Shown here piece by piece: positions 21,953-32,717 of a stretch of DNA of 64,000 nucleotides (within the stretch, counting starts at the first letter, position 1; every line of letters starts with the position of its first letter). The notes under the pieces were generated by a model. That model saw only the letters and a program-made list of their open reading frames with translations. It had not been told where the DNA came from and did not search any database. The position numbers and the translations under genes were made by a program. Origin of the DNA: Chrysemys picta bellii (taxonomy: Eukaryota; Chordata; Testudines; Emydidae); assembly GCF_011386835.1 (NCBI RefSeq), contig NW_027053014.1, positions 1 through 64,000 on the forward strand. Reading direction: 5' to 3'.

Positions 21953-23074
21953 TGGGGACATTAGGGTTTGTCCTTTTCCTTTTACCTTTTCCTCCATCCC
22001 TCCTTCCTTTCTCTTCATCTCTTACTTCTTTTGTCCTTTCTCCTGTTCCCCTCCCACCACCGGGAGTGGTTTGTGTGTGTGTGTGTGTTTGTGTGTTGCT
22101 GGGGGTGCTCTTCACCTCCCTTTGTGGGGAGTTCATCCAAACCTGTGTGGTTGAAATAGTGCTTGGACTCCACTGACACTAGATGTTGCCATCGTGTTGA
22201 TTAGCATTGGTGTCTGGGATGACTTGGGGCAAGATCTCAACCTCCCCGGAACCCACTTCACTGCTGCCAGAATCCCTCCTGCCACCCCTGCTAGAGCCGC
22301 CTCCCTGGCCAACCTGGGTGGGGGTGGAGAAGAGGGTTCTGATAACTTGAGCTGTGGTTTGGTGGTGGAACATCTGTCAAGGGCACTGAGAGGGAGGTAG
22401 CAGCAGCTCACCCTTCAAGGAGGGGATTTGGCACTGGAGGTTACTAGAAAGGACAAGAAGACTCCATTCTGGGGTTCAGGAGGTGAATTCATCCCTCAGC
22501 GGTGGGCAGGTGCTGAGTGGAAATACTGCTGGTTCCCGGTGCCCTTAATTCCCCCTGATTCCTCGGGGCGTTTGAGTCTCTGACAGGTTCTCGTTCCCTT
22601 GCAGCAGGAGGACGTCACGGCAAAAGTGATGCACCCGCATCATCCGCCACTTGCGCCAGGTGCCTGAGACACTGCATGGGTTGTTCCTCTGAGTCTTTCA
22701 GAACTCCCGCTCCCTGCTGCAGGTACTGCTCTGTCTCACTGTAAATGGGGAACTAGTGGAAGGGGAAATGGAGCCCCCTGGCACTCACTAAAAGGGAAAG
22801 TGGTGGATTCTCCATCTCTTGATGTCATTGAATGAAGACTAGATGCCTTTCTGGAATGTGTGTGCCCAAAAAGTAACTATTGTACTATACAGGAGGCCTA
22901 TGATATGCAGGGGCTTAGATGAGATGCTCTAAAGGTCTCTTGTGGCCATAAAGTCTACAAATTTTGGAAACACTGAGTGTAGTATTGGGAGCAGCCTGTG
23001 ATGTTTTACTGTCTAGCCGTCTTGCTTCCTAGAATGAAGACGCATTGAGTGGGGTGATCCACAGAGAGTACCTG
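21953..23074 (+). pseudogene. Array unit resuming after the Penelope element
   Basis: The host intron resumes at TGGGGACATTAGG. The pyrimidine tract, (GT)n and exon 3 (from about 22066), tail, and exon B at 22605-22722 follow. Exon B has the 5 bp GCACC-CGCATC deletion and further changes (GTTCCTCTGAGTCTTTCAG). The spacer runs to the LTR junction AGAGTACCTG. Confidence 0.7.
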
Positions 23075-23846
23075 TGTCAAGGCTGTATCCCCACTTTGAA
23101 GTTTAGGGTACAAATGTAGGGGCCTTCATGAAAACTTCTAAGCTTAACCACCATCCCAAGGCTAATTTCCTCCCCTGGGTAGCCTTGAGAAACCTTTCAC
23201 CAATTCCCTGGTGAATACAGATCCAACCCCCTTGGATCTTAAAACAAGGAGAAATTAACCATCCCCCCTCCTTCCTCCCACCAACTCCTGGTGAATCAAG
23301 ATCCAAACTCCTTGGATCTTAAAACAAGGAAAAATCAATCAGGTTCTTATAAATAAGGCTTTTAATTAAAGAAAAAGGTAAAAATCATCTCTGTAAAATC
23401 AGTATGGAAATTAACCTTACAGGGTAATCAAACTTAAAGAGCTCAGAGGACTCCCCTCTAGTCTTAGGTTCAAAGTACAGCAAACAAAGATAAACACTCT
23501 AGTAAAAGGTACATTTACAAGTTGAGAAAACAAAGGAAAACTAACACGCCTTGTTTGAAATAGGAGAGACTTGTTTAGAAAGATGTGGAGAACCTGGATT
23601 GATGTCTGGTCCCTCTCAGTCCCGAGGGCGAACACCCACACAAACAAAGAACACAAACAAAAGCCTTCCCCTCCCCAAGATTTGAAAGTATCTTGTCCCC
23701 TTATTGGTCCTTTAGGTCAGATGCCAGCCAGGTTACCTGAGCTTCTTAACCCTTTAGAGGGAAAAGGATTTTGGAGTCTCTGGCCAGGAGGATTTTACAG
23801 TACTGTACACAGGACAGCTGTTACCCTTCCCTTTATAGTTATGACA
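23075..23846. mobile_element. LTR-like element 3
   Basis: This 772 bp TGTCA...TGACA element sits at the same position of the unit as elements 2, 4, 5 and 6 (ACCTG/ACCTC flanks), with two internal repeats. Sharing the exact site means the copies were spread by unit duplication, not by separate insertions. Confidence 0.75.
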
Positions 23847-24721
23847 ACCTCAAACCTTCAAAGTGTCAGGCCAGCAGCAGGACATTAGCACTTGAGGGTT
23901 TGGTTGGGTGTGGCAGTGACATCACAAAGGCCTTTTGCAGGATGTCAGCTTATTGGTCAAATGTGTTAGGGAGGTGGTGACCTCAGAGAGAGATGCTGAC
24001 ATCAGCCTGGCAGGACGGGAGCACAGGGCCAGGGAAACCTCAGAGACCCCTGTGGCTTTGCTTCAGCAAGTCTCCTTCTCGGGGTCTTTCTTTGAGGACT
24101 GAGAGAGTATTAGGGTTCACGTACGTGAGTGCGTGCAGGAGCCTCTTTCGAGTTTTCTCCTTTCCTTTTACTGATTTTACTAGAAAACAGACGTCCCTGT
24201 TTAGAAGGTAAGAGCCTCCAAGAGGTTTTGGCAGCTGCTCAGTCTGATCCACGTGGTGCCAGCTGAATTCTAGGCATGGAAAACAGTAGTTTAAGATGGC
24301 AGAATTTTATTCCATCCCTTGGATTTTGTGCCGTAGAATCACTGGGGACATTAGGGTTTGTCCTTTTTGTTTTACCTTTTCCTCCATCCCTCCTTCCTTT
24401 CTCTTCATCTCTTACTTCTTTTGTCCTTTCTCCTGTTCCCCTCCCACCACCAGGAGTGGTGTGTGTGTGTGTGTTGCTGGGGGTGCTCATCACCTCTCCT
24501 TGTGGGAAGTTCATCGAAAACTGTGGGGTTGAAATAGTGTTTGGACTCCACTGACACTAGATGCTGCCATCCTGTGGCTTAGCATTAGTGTCTGGGATGA
24601 CTTGGGTCAAGATCTCAACTTCCCCGCAACCCACTTCACTGCTGCCAGAATCCCTCCTGCCCTCCCTGCTAGAGCCGCCTCCCTGGCCAACCTGGGTGGG
24701 GGTGGAGAACAGTGTTTTTTT
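23847..24721 (+). pseudogene. Array unit with exon 1 and exon 3, cut by CR1
   Basis: The spacer follows the LTR, with exon 1 at 23941-24207 (GCAG acceptor, GTAAGAG donor), the intron, exon 3 from about 24455, and the tail to GGGGTGGAGAACAGTG. There the minus-strand CR1 3' end begins in the T-rich stretch at 24714-24721. The block is almost identical to 38555-39352 and 54171-54990. Confidence 0.7.
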
Positions 24722-24800
24722 CATACATTCATAGATTCTAGGATTGGAAGGGACTTCGAGAGGTCATCGAGTCCAGTCCCCTGCCCGCATGGTAGGACCA
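24722..24800 (-). mobile_element. 3' terminus of minus-strand CR1 (copy 1), split by later insertion
   Basis: On the minus strand this reads GGCAGGGGACTGGACTCGATGACCTCTCGAAGTCCC..., a CR1 3' untranslated end. The same sequence is joined without a break to the rest of the CR1 in copy 2 (39353-39440). Here it is separated from the body (29752-32717) by about 4.95 kb of plus-strand CR1 sequence. GACCA at 24796-24800 is repeated at 29752-29756, as a short target duplication of that nested insertion. Confidence 0.85.
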
Positions 24801-25933
24801 TGTAACGGACTTATTTGATAAGGGAAATGCGGTGGACCTAATATACCTGGATTTCAGTAAAGCGTTTGATACTGTACCCCATGAGGAATTATTGGTTAAA
24901 CTGGAAAACATGGGGATCGATATGAAAATCCAGAGGTGGATAAAGAATTGGTTAATGGGGAGAATGCAGCGGGTCGTATTAAAGGGTGAACTGTCGGGTT
25001 GGAAGGAGGTTACTAGTGGAGTGCCTCAAGGTTCGGTTTTGGGACCCATTTTATTTAATCTATTTATAACTGACCTCGGAACCGATTGCAAGAGTGGGCT
25101 GATAAAGTTTGCGGATGATACGAAGGTGGGAGGAGTTGCAAATTCGGAGGAGGATAGGGATATTCTGCAGGGAGACTTGAATGAGCTTGTGAATTGGAGT
25201 GTCAGAAATAAGATGAAATTTAATAGTGAAAAGTGTAAGGTGATGCACTTGGGGATGACTAATAACAATTTTAGTTACAAGATGGGGACGCATTGGTTAG
25301 AAGTAACGGAAGAGGAGAAGGACCTAGGGGTCCTTGTAGACCGCAGGATGACTATGAGTCGACAATGTGACGTGGCTGTGAAAAAAGCCAATGCGATCTT
25401 GGGATGTATTAGGCGAGGTATATCTAGTAGGGATAAGGAGGTCCTGCTTCCGTTGTATACGGCGCTGGTGAGACCTCATTTGGAGTACTGTGTGTAGTTC
25501 TGGTCTCCCATGTTTAAAAAAGATGAACTCAAATTGGAACGGGTGCAGAGAAGGGCGACTAGGATGATCAGAGGAATGGAAAACCTGTCGTATGAAAAGA
25601 GATTAGAGGAGCTCGGGTTGTTTAGTCTGACAAAACGAAGGCTGAGGGGGGATATGATTGCTATCTTTAAATATATCAGAGGGATAAATACAAGGGAGGG
25701 AGAGGAATTATTTCAGCTGAGTACTAATGTGGACACGAGAACCAATGGATATAAACTGGCCGTGGGGGAAGTTCAGGCTTGAAATCAGACGAAGGTTTCT
25801 GACCGTCAGAGGGGTGAAATATTGGAACGGCCTTCCGAGGGAAACGGTGGGGGCGACGGACCTGTCTGGTTTTAAGATTAAGTTGGATAAGTTCATGGAG
25901 GGAATGGTTTAATGGTAAAACATAGTAGCCGAG
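24801..25933 (+). mobile_element. CR1 'a' (plus strand), 5'-truncated, first part
   Basis: This CR1 begins abruptly within the RT domain ([22 protein letters not shown]) and is the same lineage as the element at 44,998-48,726. RT motifs [19 protein letters not shown] and KFADDTKVGG are visible. Decay includes TAG at 25495-25497 (EYCV-stop-FWSP, CAG to TAG) and an extra G in the run at 25764-25768. Its 3' untranslated tail continues at 29409-29751 after an inner CR1 insertion at 25933/25934. Confidence 0.88.
24832..25912 (+). pseudogene. CR1 'a' ORF2 (RT C-terminal part), broken
   Basis: This is a reverse transcriptase palm and thumb remnant of a non-LTR retrotransposon. Frames 24832-25497, 25510-25782 and 25727-25912 together cover the region from [17 protein letters not shown] to KIKLDKFMEGMV. 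The catalytic FADD is intact, but the nonsense codon and G-run frameshift split it, and the endonuclease and RT N-terminus are missing. Confidence 0.88.
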
Positions 25934-25955
25934 TCCCCTCCTCAGGGGGACTGAG

Positions 25956-26420
25956 TCATCTATCTGCCGCCCTGACCGGGAAAACCGAGAGGTCTGCTGC
26001 TTGCCAGGAGCTAGGATACACGATGTGACGGAGAGACTGCCGAGACTCATCAAGCCCTCGGATCGCTACCCCTTCCTGCTTCTCCACGTGGGCACCAATG
26101 ATACTGCCAAGAATGACCTTGAGCGGATCACTGCAGACTACGTGGCTCTGGGAAGAAGGATAAAGGAGTTTTAGGCGCAAGTGGTGTTCTCGTCCATCCT
26201 CCCTGTGCAAGGAAAAGGCCGGGGTAGAGACCGTCGAATCGTGGAAGTCAACGAATGGCTACGCAGGTGGTGTCGGAGAGAAGGCTTTGGATTCTTCGAC
26301 CATGGGATGGTGTTCCAAGAAGAAGGAGTGCTAGGCAGAGACGGGCTCCACCTAACGAAGAGAGGGAAGAGCATCTTCGCCAGCAGGCTGGCTAACCTAG
26401 TGAGGAGGGCTTTAAACTAG
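25956..26420 (+). pseudogene. CR1 'b' ORF1 esterase-like domain (one stop)
   Basis: This is the C-terminal part of CR1 ORF1, which in this family carries an SGNH-type esterase fold. It reads LLHVGTNDTAKNDLERI (the GTND block) and DGLHLTKRGKSIFASRLANL (the D-x-x-H block), ending RRALN-stop at the junction to ORF2. A TAG near 26173 (KEF-stop-AQVVF, where the related element has IEAQ) interrupts it. The ORF1 N-terminus is absent. The role of the esterase in CR1 retrotransposition is not established. Confidence 0.8.
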
Positions 26421-26464
26421 GTTCACCGGGGGAAGGAGACCAAAGCCCTGAGGTAAGTGGGGAA

Positions 26465-29315
26465 ATGGGATCCTGGGAGGAAGCACAAGCAGGAGAGCGC
26501 AAGAGGGGAGGACTCCTGTCTCATGCTGAGAAAGAGGGACGATCATTGAGTTATCTTAAGTGCCTATACACAAATGCAAGAAGCCTGGGAAACAAGCAGG
26601 GAGAACTGGAAGTCCTGGCACAGTCAGGGAACTATGATGTGATTGGAATAACAGAGACTTGGTGGGATAACTCACATGACTGGAGTACTGTCATGGATGG
26701 ATATAAACTGTTCAGGAAGGACAGGCAGGGCAGAAAAGGTGGGGGAGTTGCGTTGTATGTAAGAGAGGAGTATGACTGCTCAGAGCTCCGGTATGATACT
26801 GCAGAAAAACCTGAGAGTCTCTGGATAAACTTGAGAAGTGGGAGCAACAAGGGTGATGTCGTGGTTGGAGTCTGCTATAGACCACCAGACCAGGGGGATG
26901 AGGTGGACGAGGCTTTCTTCTGGCAACTAGCAGAAGTTGCTAGATCGCAGGCCCTGGTTCTCATGGGAGACTTTAATCACCCTGATATCTGCTGGGAGAG
27001 CAATACAGCGGTGCACAGGCAATCCAGGAAATTTTTGGAAAGCGTAGGGGACAATTTCCTGGTGCAAGTGCTGGAGGAACCAACTAGGGGCAAAGCTTTT
27101 CTTGACCTGCTGCTCACAAACAGGGAAGAACTAGTAGGGGAAGCAAAAGTGGATGGGAACCTGGGAGGCAGTGACCATGAGATGGTCGAGTTCAGGATCC
27201 TGACACAAGGAAGAAAGGAGAGCAGCAGAATATGGACCCTGGACTTCAGAAAAGCAGACTTTGACTCCCTCAGGGAACAGATGGGCAGGATCCCCTGGGA
27301 GAATAACATGAAGGGCAAAGGGGTCCAGGAGAGCTGGCTGTATTTTAAAGAATCCTTATTGAGGTTGCAGGAACAAACCATCCCGATGTGTAGAAAGAAT
27401 AGTAAATATGGCAGGCGACCAGCTTGGCTAAACAGTGAAATCCTTGCTGATCTTAAACGCAAAAAAGAGGCTTATAAGAAGTGGAAGATTGGACAAATGA
27501 CCAGGGAGGAGTATAAAAATATTGCTCAGGCGTGCAGGAGTGAAATCAGGAAGGCCAAATCACACTTGGAGTTGCAGTTAGCAAGAGATGTTAAGAGTAA
27601 CAAGAAGGGTTTCTTCAGGTATGTTAGCAACAAGAAGAAAATCAAGGAAAGTGTGGGCCCCTTACTGAATGAGGGAGGCAACCTAGTGACCGAGGATGTG
27701 GAAAAAGCTAATGTACTCAATGATTTTTTTGCCTCTGTCTTCACGCACAAGGTCAGCTCCCAGATTGCTGCACTGGGCAGTACAGCATGGGGAGAAGGTG
27801 ACCAGCCCTCTGTGGAGAAAGAAGTGGTTCGGGACTATTTAGAAAAACTGGACGTGCACAAGTCCAAGGGGGCCGGATGCGCTGCATCCGAGGGTGCTAA
27901 AGGAGTTGGCGGGTGAGATTGCAGAGCCATTAGCCATTATTTTTGAAAACTCATGGCGATCGGGGGATGTCCCGGATGACTGGAAAAAGGCTAATGTCGT
28001 GCCCATCTTTAAAAAAGGGAGGAAGGAGGATCCGGGGAACTACAGGCCAGTCAGCCTCACCTCAGTCCCTGGAAAAATTATGGAGCAGGTCCTCAAGGAA
28101 TCAATTATGAAACATTTAGAGGAAAGGAAAGTGATCAGGAACAGTCAGCATGGATTCACGAAGGGGAAGTCGTGCCTGACTAACCTAATTGCCTTCTATG
28201 ATGAGATAACTGGCTCTGTGGATGAGGGGAAAGCAGTGGATGTGTTATTTCTTGACTTTAGAAAAGCTTTTGATACTGTCTCGCACAGTATTCTTGCCAC
28301 CAAGTTAAAGAAGTATGGGCTGGATGAATGGACTGTAAGGTGGATAGAAAGCTGGCTAGATCGTCGGGCTCAACGGGTAGTGATCAATGGCTCCATGTCT
28401 AGTTGGCAGCCGGTTTCAAGTGGAGTGCCCCAAGGGTCGGTCCTGGGGCCGGTTTTGTTTAATATCTTTATTAATGATCTGGAGGATGGTGTGGACTGCA
28501 CTCTCAGCAAGTTTGCAGATGACACTAAACTAGGAGGCGTGGTAGATACACTAGAGGGTAGGGATCGGATACAGAGGGACCTAGACAAATTAGAGGATTG
28601 GGCAGAAAAAAACCTGATGAGGTTCAACAAGGACAAGTGCAGAGTCCTGCACTTAGGACGGAAGAATCCCATGCACTGCTACAGACTAGGGACCGAATGG
28701 CTAGGTAGCAGTTCTGCTGAAAAGGACCTAGGGGTCACAGTGGACGAGAAGCTGGATATGAGTCAACAGTGTGCTCTTGTTGCCAAGAAGGCTAACGGCA
28801 TTTTGGGCTGTATAAGTAGGGGCATTGCCAGCAGATCGAGGAACGTGATCGTTCCCCTTTATTCGACATTGGTGAGGCCTCATCTGGAATACTGTGTCCA
28901 GTTTTGGGCCCCACACTACAAGAAGGATGTGGAAAAATTGGAAAGAGTCCAGCGGAGGGCAACAAAAATGATTAGGGGTCTGGAGCACATGACTTATGAG
29001 GAGAGGCTGAGAGAACTGGGATTGTTTAGTCTCCAGAAGAGAAGAATGAGGGGGGATTTGATAGCAGCCTTCAACTACCTGAAGGGGGGTTCCAAAGAGG
29101 ATGGAGCTCGGCTGTTCTCAGTGGTGGCAGATGACAGAACAAGGAGCAATGGTCTCAAGTTGCGGTGGGGGAGGTCCAGGTTGGATATCAGGAAAAACTA
29201 TTTCACTAGGAGGGTGGTGAAACACTGGAATGCGTTACCTAGGGAGGTGGTGGAGTCTCCTTCCTTGGAGGTTTTTAAGGCCCGGCTTGACAAAGCCCTG
29301 GCTGGGATGATTTAG
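26465..29315 (+). pseudogene. CR1 'b' ORF2: APE endonuclease plus reverse transcriptase, one frameshift
   Basis: This is a complete CR1 ORF2 of about 950 codons apart from a single-base frameshift in the G run at 27868-27872. Removing one G would restore [15 protein letters not shown], where the family has GPD. The N-terminal apurinic-type endonuclease has [48 protein letters not shown] and GSDHEMVEF. The RT follows with [52 protein letters not shown] and [10 protein letters not shown], and the C-terminus ends LDKALAGMI at 29315. The nearly clean frame shows that this is a young insertion. Translation as two overlapping frames (26465-27916 and 27894-29315) is not expected to be functional. 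Confidence 0.9.
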
Positions 29316-29408
29316 CTGGGAATTGGTCCTGCTTTGAGCAGGGGGTTGGACTAGATGACCTCTTGAGGTCCCTTCCAACTCTGATATTCTATGATTCTAT
29401 GATTCTAT

Positions 29409-29751
29409 GAAAACCAAGCAATGGTACGTAAATAGCATAATGGCAAACAAGGGTCAGGCTAGAGACTCTTGCCTACATGCTCGGGGTATTACTGATCGCC
29501 ATATTTGGGGTCGGGAAGGAATTTTCCTCCAGGGTAGATTGGCTGAGCCTCTGGAGGTTTTTCGCCTTCCTCCGCAGCATGGGGCAGGGATCACTAGCAG
29601 GAGGGTCCCTGCCGATTGAAGTCACTAAAACACAGGATTGGGGACTTCAACGGCACAGTCCAGGGAAGGGTCTTGTGGCCTGCAGCATGCAGGGGGTCAG
29701 ACCAGATGATCATAATGGTCCCTTCTGACCTTAAAGTCTATGAGTCTATGA
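29409..29751 (+). mobile_element. CR1 'a' 3' untranslated end, second part
   Basis: The tail continues GAAAACCAAGCAATGG...GGTCCCTTCTGACCTTAAAGTCTATGAGTCTATG, matching the reverse complement of the start of the 44,998-48,726 element (CATAGACTCATAGACTTTAAGGTCAG). The same tail is at 55,345-55,686 in the third duplicate. Confidence 0.88.
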
Positions 29752-32585
29752 GACCAAATACCATCCCTGATAGACATTTATCTAACCTACTCTTAAATAT
29801 CTCAAGAGATGGAGATTCCACAACCTCCCTCGGCAATTTATTCCAGTGTTTAACCACCCTGACAGTTAGGAACTTTTTCCTAATGTCCAACCTAGACCTC
29901 CCTTGCTGCACTTTAAACCCATTGCTTCTGGTTCTATCCTTAGAGGCTAAGGTGAACAAGTTTTCTCCCTCCTCCTTATGACACCCTTTTAAATACCTGA
30001 AAACTGCTATCATGTCTCCTCTCAGTCTTCTCTTTTCCAAACTAAACAAAGCCAATTCTTTCAGCCTTCCTTCATAGGTCATGTTCTCAAGACCTTTAAT
30101 CATTCTTGTTGCTCTTCTCTGGACCCTTTCCAATTTCTCCACATCTTTTTTAAAATGCGGTGCCCAGAACTGGACCCAATACTCCAGCTGAGGCCTAACC
30201 AGAGCAGAGTAGAGCGGAAGAATGACTTCTCGTGTCTTGCTCACAATACACCTGTTAATACATCCCAGAATCAGGTTTGCTTTTTTTGCAACAGCATCAC
30301 ACTGTTGACTCATATTTAGCTTGTGGTCCACTATAACCCCTAGATCCCTTTCTGCCGTACTCCTTCCTAGACAGTCTCTTCCCATTCTGTATGTGTGAAA
30401 CTGATTGTTCCTTCCTAAGTGGAGCACTTTGCATTTGTCTTTGTTAAACTTCATCCTGTTTAACTCAGACCATTTCTCCAATTTGTCCAGATCATTTTGA
30501 ATTATGACCCTGTCCTCCAAAGCAGTTGCAATCCCTCCCAGTTTGGTATCATCCGCAAACTTAATAAGCGTACTTTCTATGCCAATATCTAAGTCGTTGA
30601 TGAAGATATTGAACAGCGCCGGTCCCAAAACAGACCCCTGCGATACCCCACTCGTTATGCCTTTCCAGCAGGATTGGGAACTATTAATAACAACTCTCTG
30701 AGTACGGTTATCCAGCCAGTTATGCACCCACCTTATAGTAGCCCCATCTAAATTGTATTTGCCTAGTTTATCAATAAGAATATCATGCGAGACCGTATCA
30801 AATGCCTTACTAAAGTCTAGGTATACCACATCCACAGCCTCACCCTTATCCACAAGGCTCGTTATCCTCTCAAAGAAAGCTATCAGATTGGTTTGACATG
30901 ATTTGTTCTTCACAAATCCATGCTGGCTGTTCCCTATCACCTTACCACCTTCCAAGTGTTTGCAGATGATTTCCTTAATTACTTGCTCCATTATCTTCCC
31001 TGGCACAGAAGTTAAACTCACTGGGGTCTGTAGTTTCCTGGGTTGTTTTTATTTCCCTTTTTATAGATGGGCACTATATTTGCCCTTTTCCAGTCTTCTG
31101 GAATCTCTCCCGTCTCCCATGATTTTCCAAAGATAATAGCTAGAGGCTCAGATACCTCCTCTATTAGCTCCTTGAGTATTCTAGGATGCATTTCATCAGG
31201 CCCGGGTGACTTGCAGGCATCTAACTTTTCTAAGTGATTTTTAACTTGTTCTTTTTTTATTTTATCTGCTAAACCTACCCCCTTCCCATTAGCATTCACT
31301 ATGTTAGGCATTCCTTCAGACTTCTCGGTGAAGACCGAAACAAAGAAGTCATTAAGCATCTCCGCCATTTCCAAGTTTCCTGTTACTGTTTCTCCCTCTT
31401 CACTAAGCAGTGGGCCTACCCTGTCTTTGGTCTTCCTCTTGCTTCTAATGTATTGATAAAAAGTCTTCTTGTTTCCCTTTATTCCCGTAGCTAGTTTGAG
31501 CTCATTTTGTGCCTTTGCCTTTCTAATCTTGCCCCTGCATTCCTGTGTTGTTTGCCTATATTCATCCTTTGTAATCTGTCCCAGTTTCCATTTTTTATAT
31601 GACTCCTTTTTATTTTTTAGATCATGCAAGATCTCATGGTTAAGCCAAGGTGGTCTTTTGCCACATTTTCTATCTTTCCTAACCAGCGGAATAGCTTGCT
31701 TTTGGGCCCTTAATAGTGTCCCTTTGAAAAACTGCCAACTCTCCTCAGTTGTTTTTCCCCTCAGTCTTGATTCCCATGGGACCTTACCTATCAGCTCTCT
31801 GGGCTTACCAAAATCTGCCTTCCTGAAATCCATTGTCTCTATTTTGCTGTTCTCCCTTCTACCCTTCCTTAGAATTGCAAACTCTATGATTTCATGATCA
31901 CTTTCACCCAGGCTGCCTTCTACTTTCAAATTCTCAACGAGTTCCTCCCTATTTGTTAAAATCAAGTCTAGAACAGCTTCCCCCCAGTAGCTTTTTCAAC
32001 CTTCTGAAATAAAAAGTTGTCTCCAATGCAGTCCAGGAATTTGTTGGATAGTCTGTGCCCCGCTGTGTTATTTTCCCAACATATAGCCGGATAGTTGAAG
32101 TCCCCCATCACCACCAAATCTTGGGCTTTGGATGATTTTGTTAGTTGCTTAAAAAAAGCCTCATCCACCTCTTCCACCTGGTTAGGTGGCCTGTAGTAGA
32201 CTCCTAGCATGACATCTCCCTTGTTTTTTACCCCTTTTAGCCTAACCCAGAGACTCTCAACACTTCCGTCTCCTATGTCCATCTCTACCTCAGTCCAAGT
32301 GTGTACATTTTTAATATACAAGGCAACACCTCCTCCCTTTTTCCCCTGTCTATCCTTCCTGAGCAAGCTGTACCCATCCACACCAACATTCCAATCATGT
32401 GTATTATCCCACCAAGTTTCAGTAATGCCAACAATGTCATAGTTGTATTTATTTATTAGCACTTCCAGTTCTTCCTGCTTATTCCCCATACTTCTCGCAT
32501 TTGTATATAGACATCTAAGATACTGGTTTGATCTTTCCTCCCAGTTTTGTCCTGACCCTCCTTTCCCTCTGACACTATAGCCCAC
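29738..32585 (-). pseudogene. CR1 'c' ORF2, copy 1: two frameshifts
   Basis: On the minus strand the endonuclease part (32585-31968) reads [41 protein letters not shown] and [12 protein letters not shown]. It ends prematurely at ATGGKLF because one C is missing from the C run at 31980-31985, where the protein should continue [12 protein letters not shown]. The next frame (31965-31018) runs to NNPGNYRPQ, where a two-base GG insertion at 31023-31026 shifts it again. The last frame (31021-29738) holds the RT with [26 protein letters not shown] and [10 protein letters not shown] and the C-terminal thumb to LDKCLSGMV. The first lesion is in all three copies. The second is shared only with copy 2. 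Confidence 0.9.
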
Positions 32586-32717
32586 ACTCCCTCTCGTTTT
32601 TGACCCATCTCCCCGGTCTCCATGTTCCCCACTTACCTGTGGGCTTTGCTCACCTGTCCCCGTCGAACCTAGTTTAAAGCCCTCCTCACTAGGTTAGCCA
32701 GTCTGTGTCCAAAGGTA
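29752..32717 (-). mobile_element. CR1 'c' copy 1 (minus strand), body
   Basis: This is a 5'-truncated CR1 inserted in the tail of a host unit. It runs from the 3' untranslated region through ORF2 and the last ~30 codons of ORF1 ([11 protein letters not shown]), ending at GTGTCCAAAGGTA / CTAATAACTTGAG. It exists three times in this window with the same host junctions, so one insertion was copied by segmental duplication. Confidence 0.92.

Larger units (their letters stand above)
25934..29408 (+). mobile_element. CR1 'b', near full-length, nested inside CR1 'a'
   Basis: This 3475 bp LINE of a different CR1 lineage starts at TCCCCTCCTCAGGGGG and ends in repeated GATTCTAT units. It sits inside the 3' untranslated region of CR1 'a'. 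The empty site survives at 55,344/55,345, where GTAGCCGAG continues directly into GAAAACCAAGC. No target duplication is visible, which is common for CR1. Confidence 0.92.

Noticed and set aside
26465..27916. CR1 'b' endonuclease frame as a separate protein
   Set aside because: It ends by a G-run frameshift, not a natural stop. The following frame continues the family sequence without loss.
30504..31897. Plus-strand frames of 65-142 codons opposite CR1 'c'
   Set aside because: They are antisense to a conserved ORF2 and appear identically in all three duplicates as shadows.
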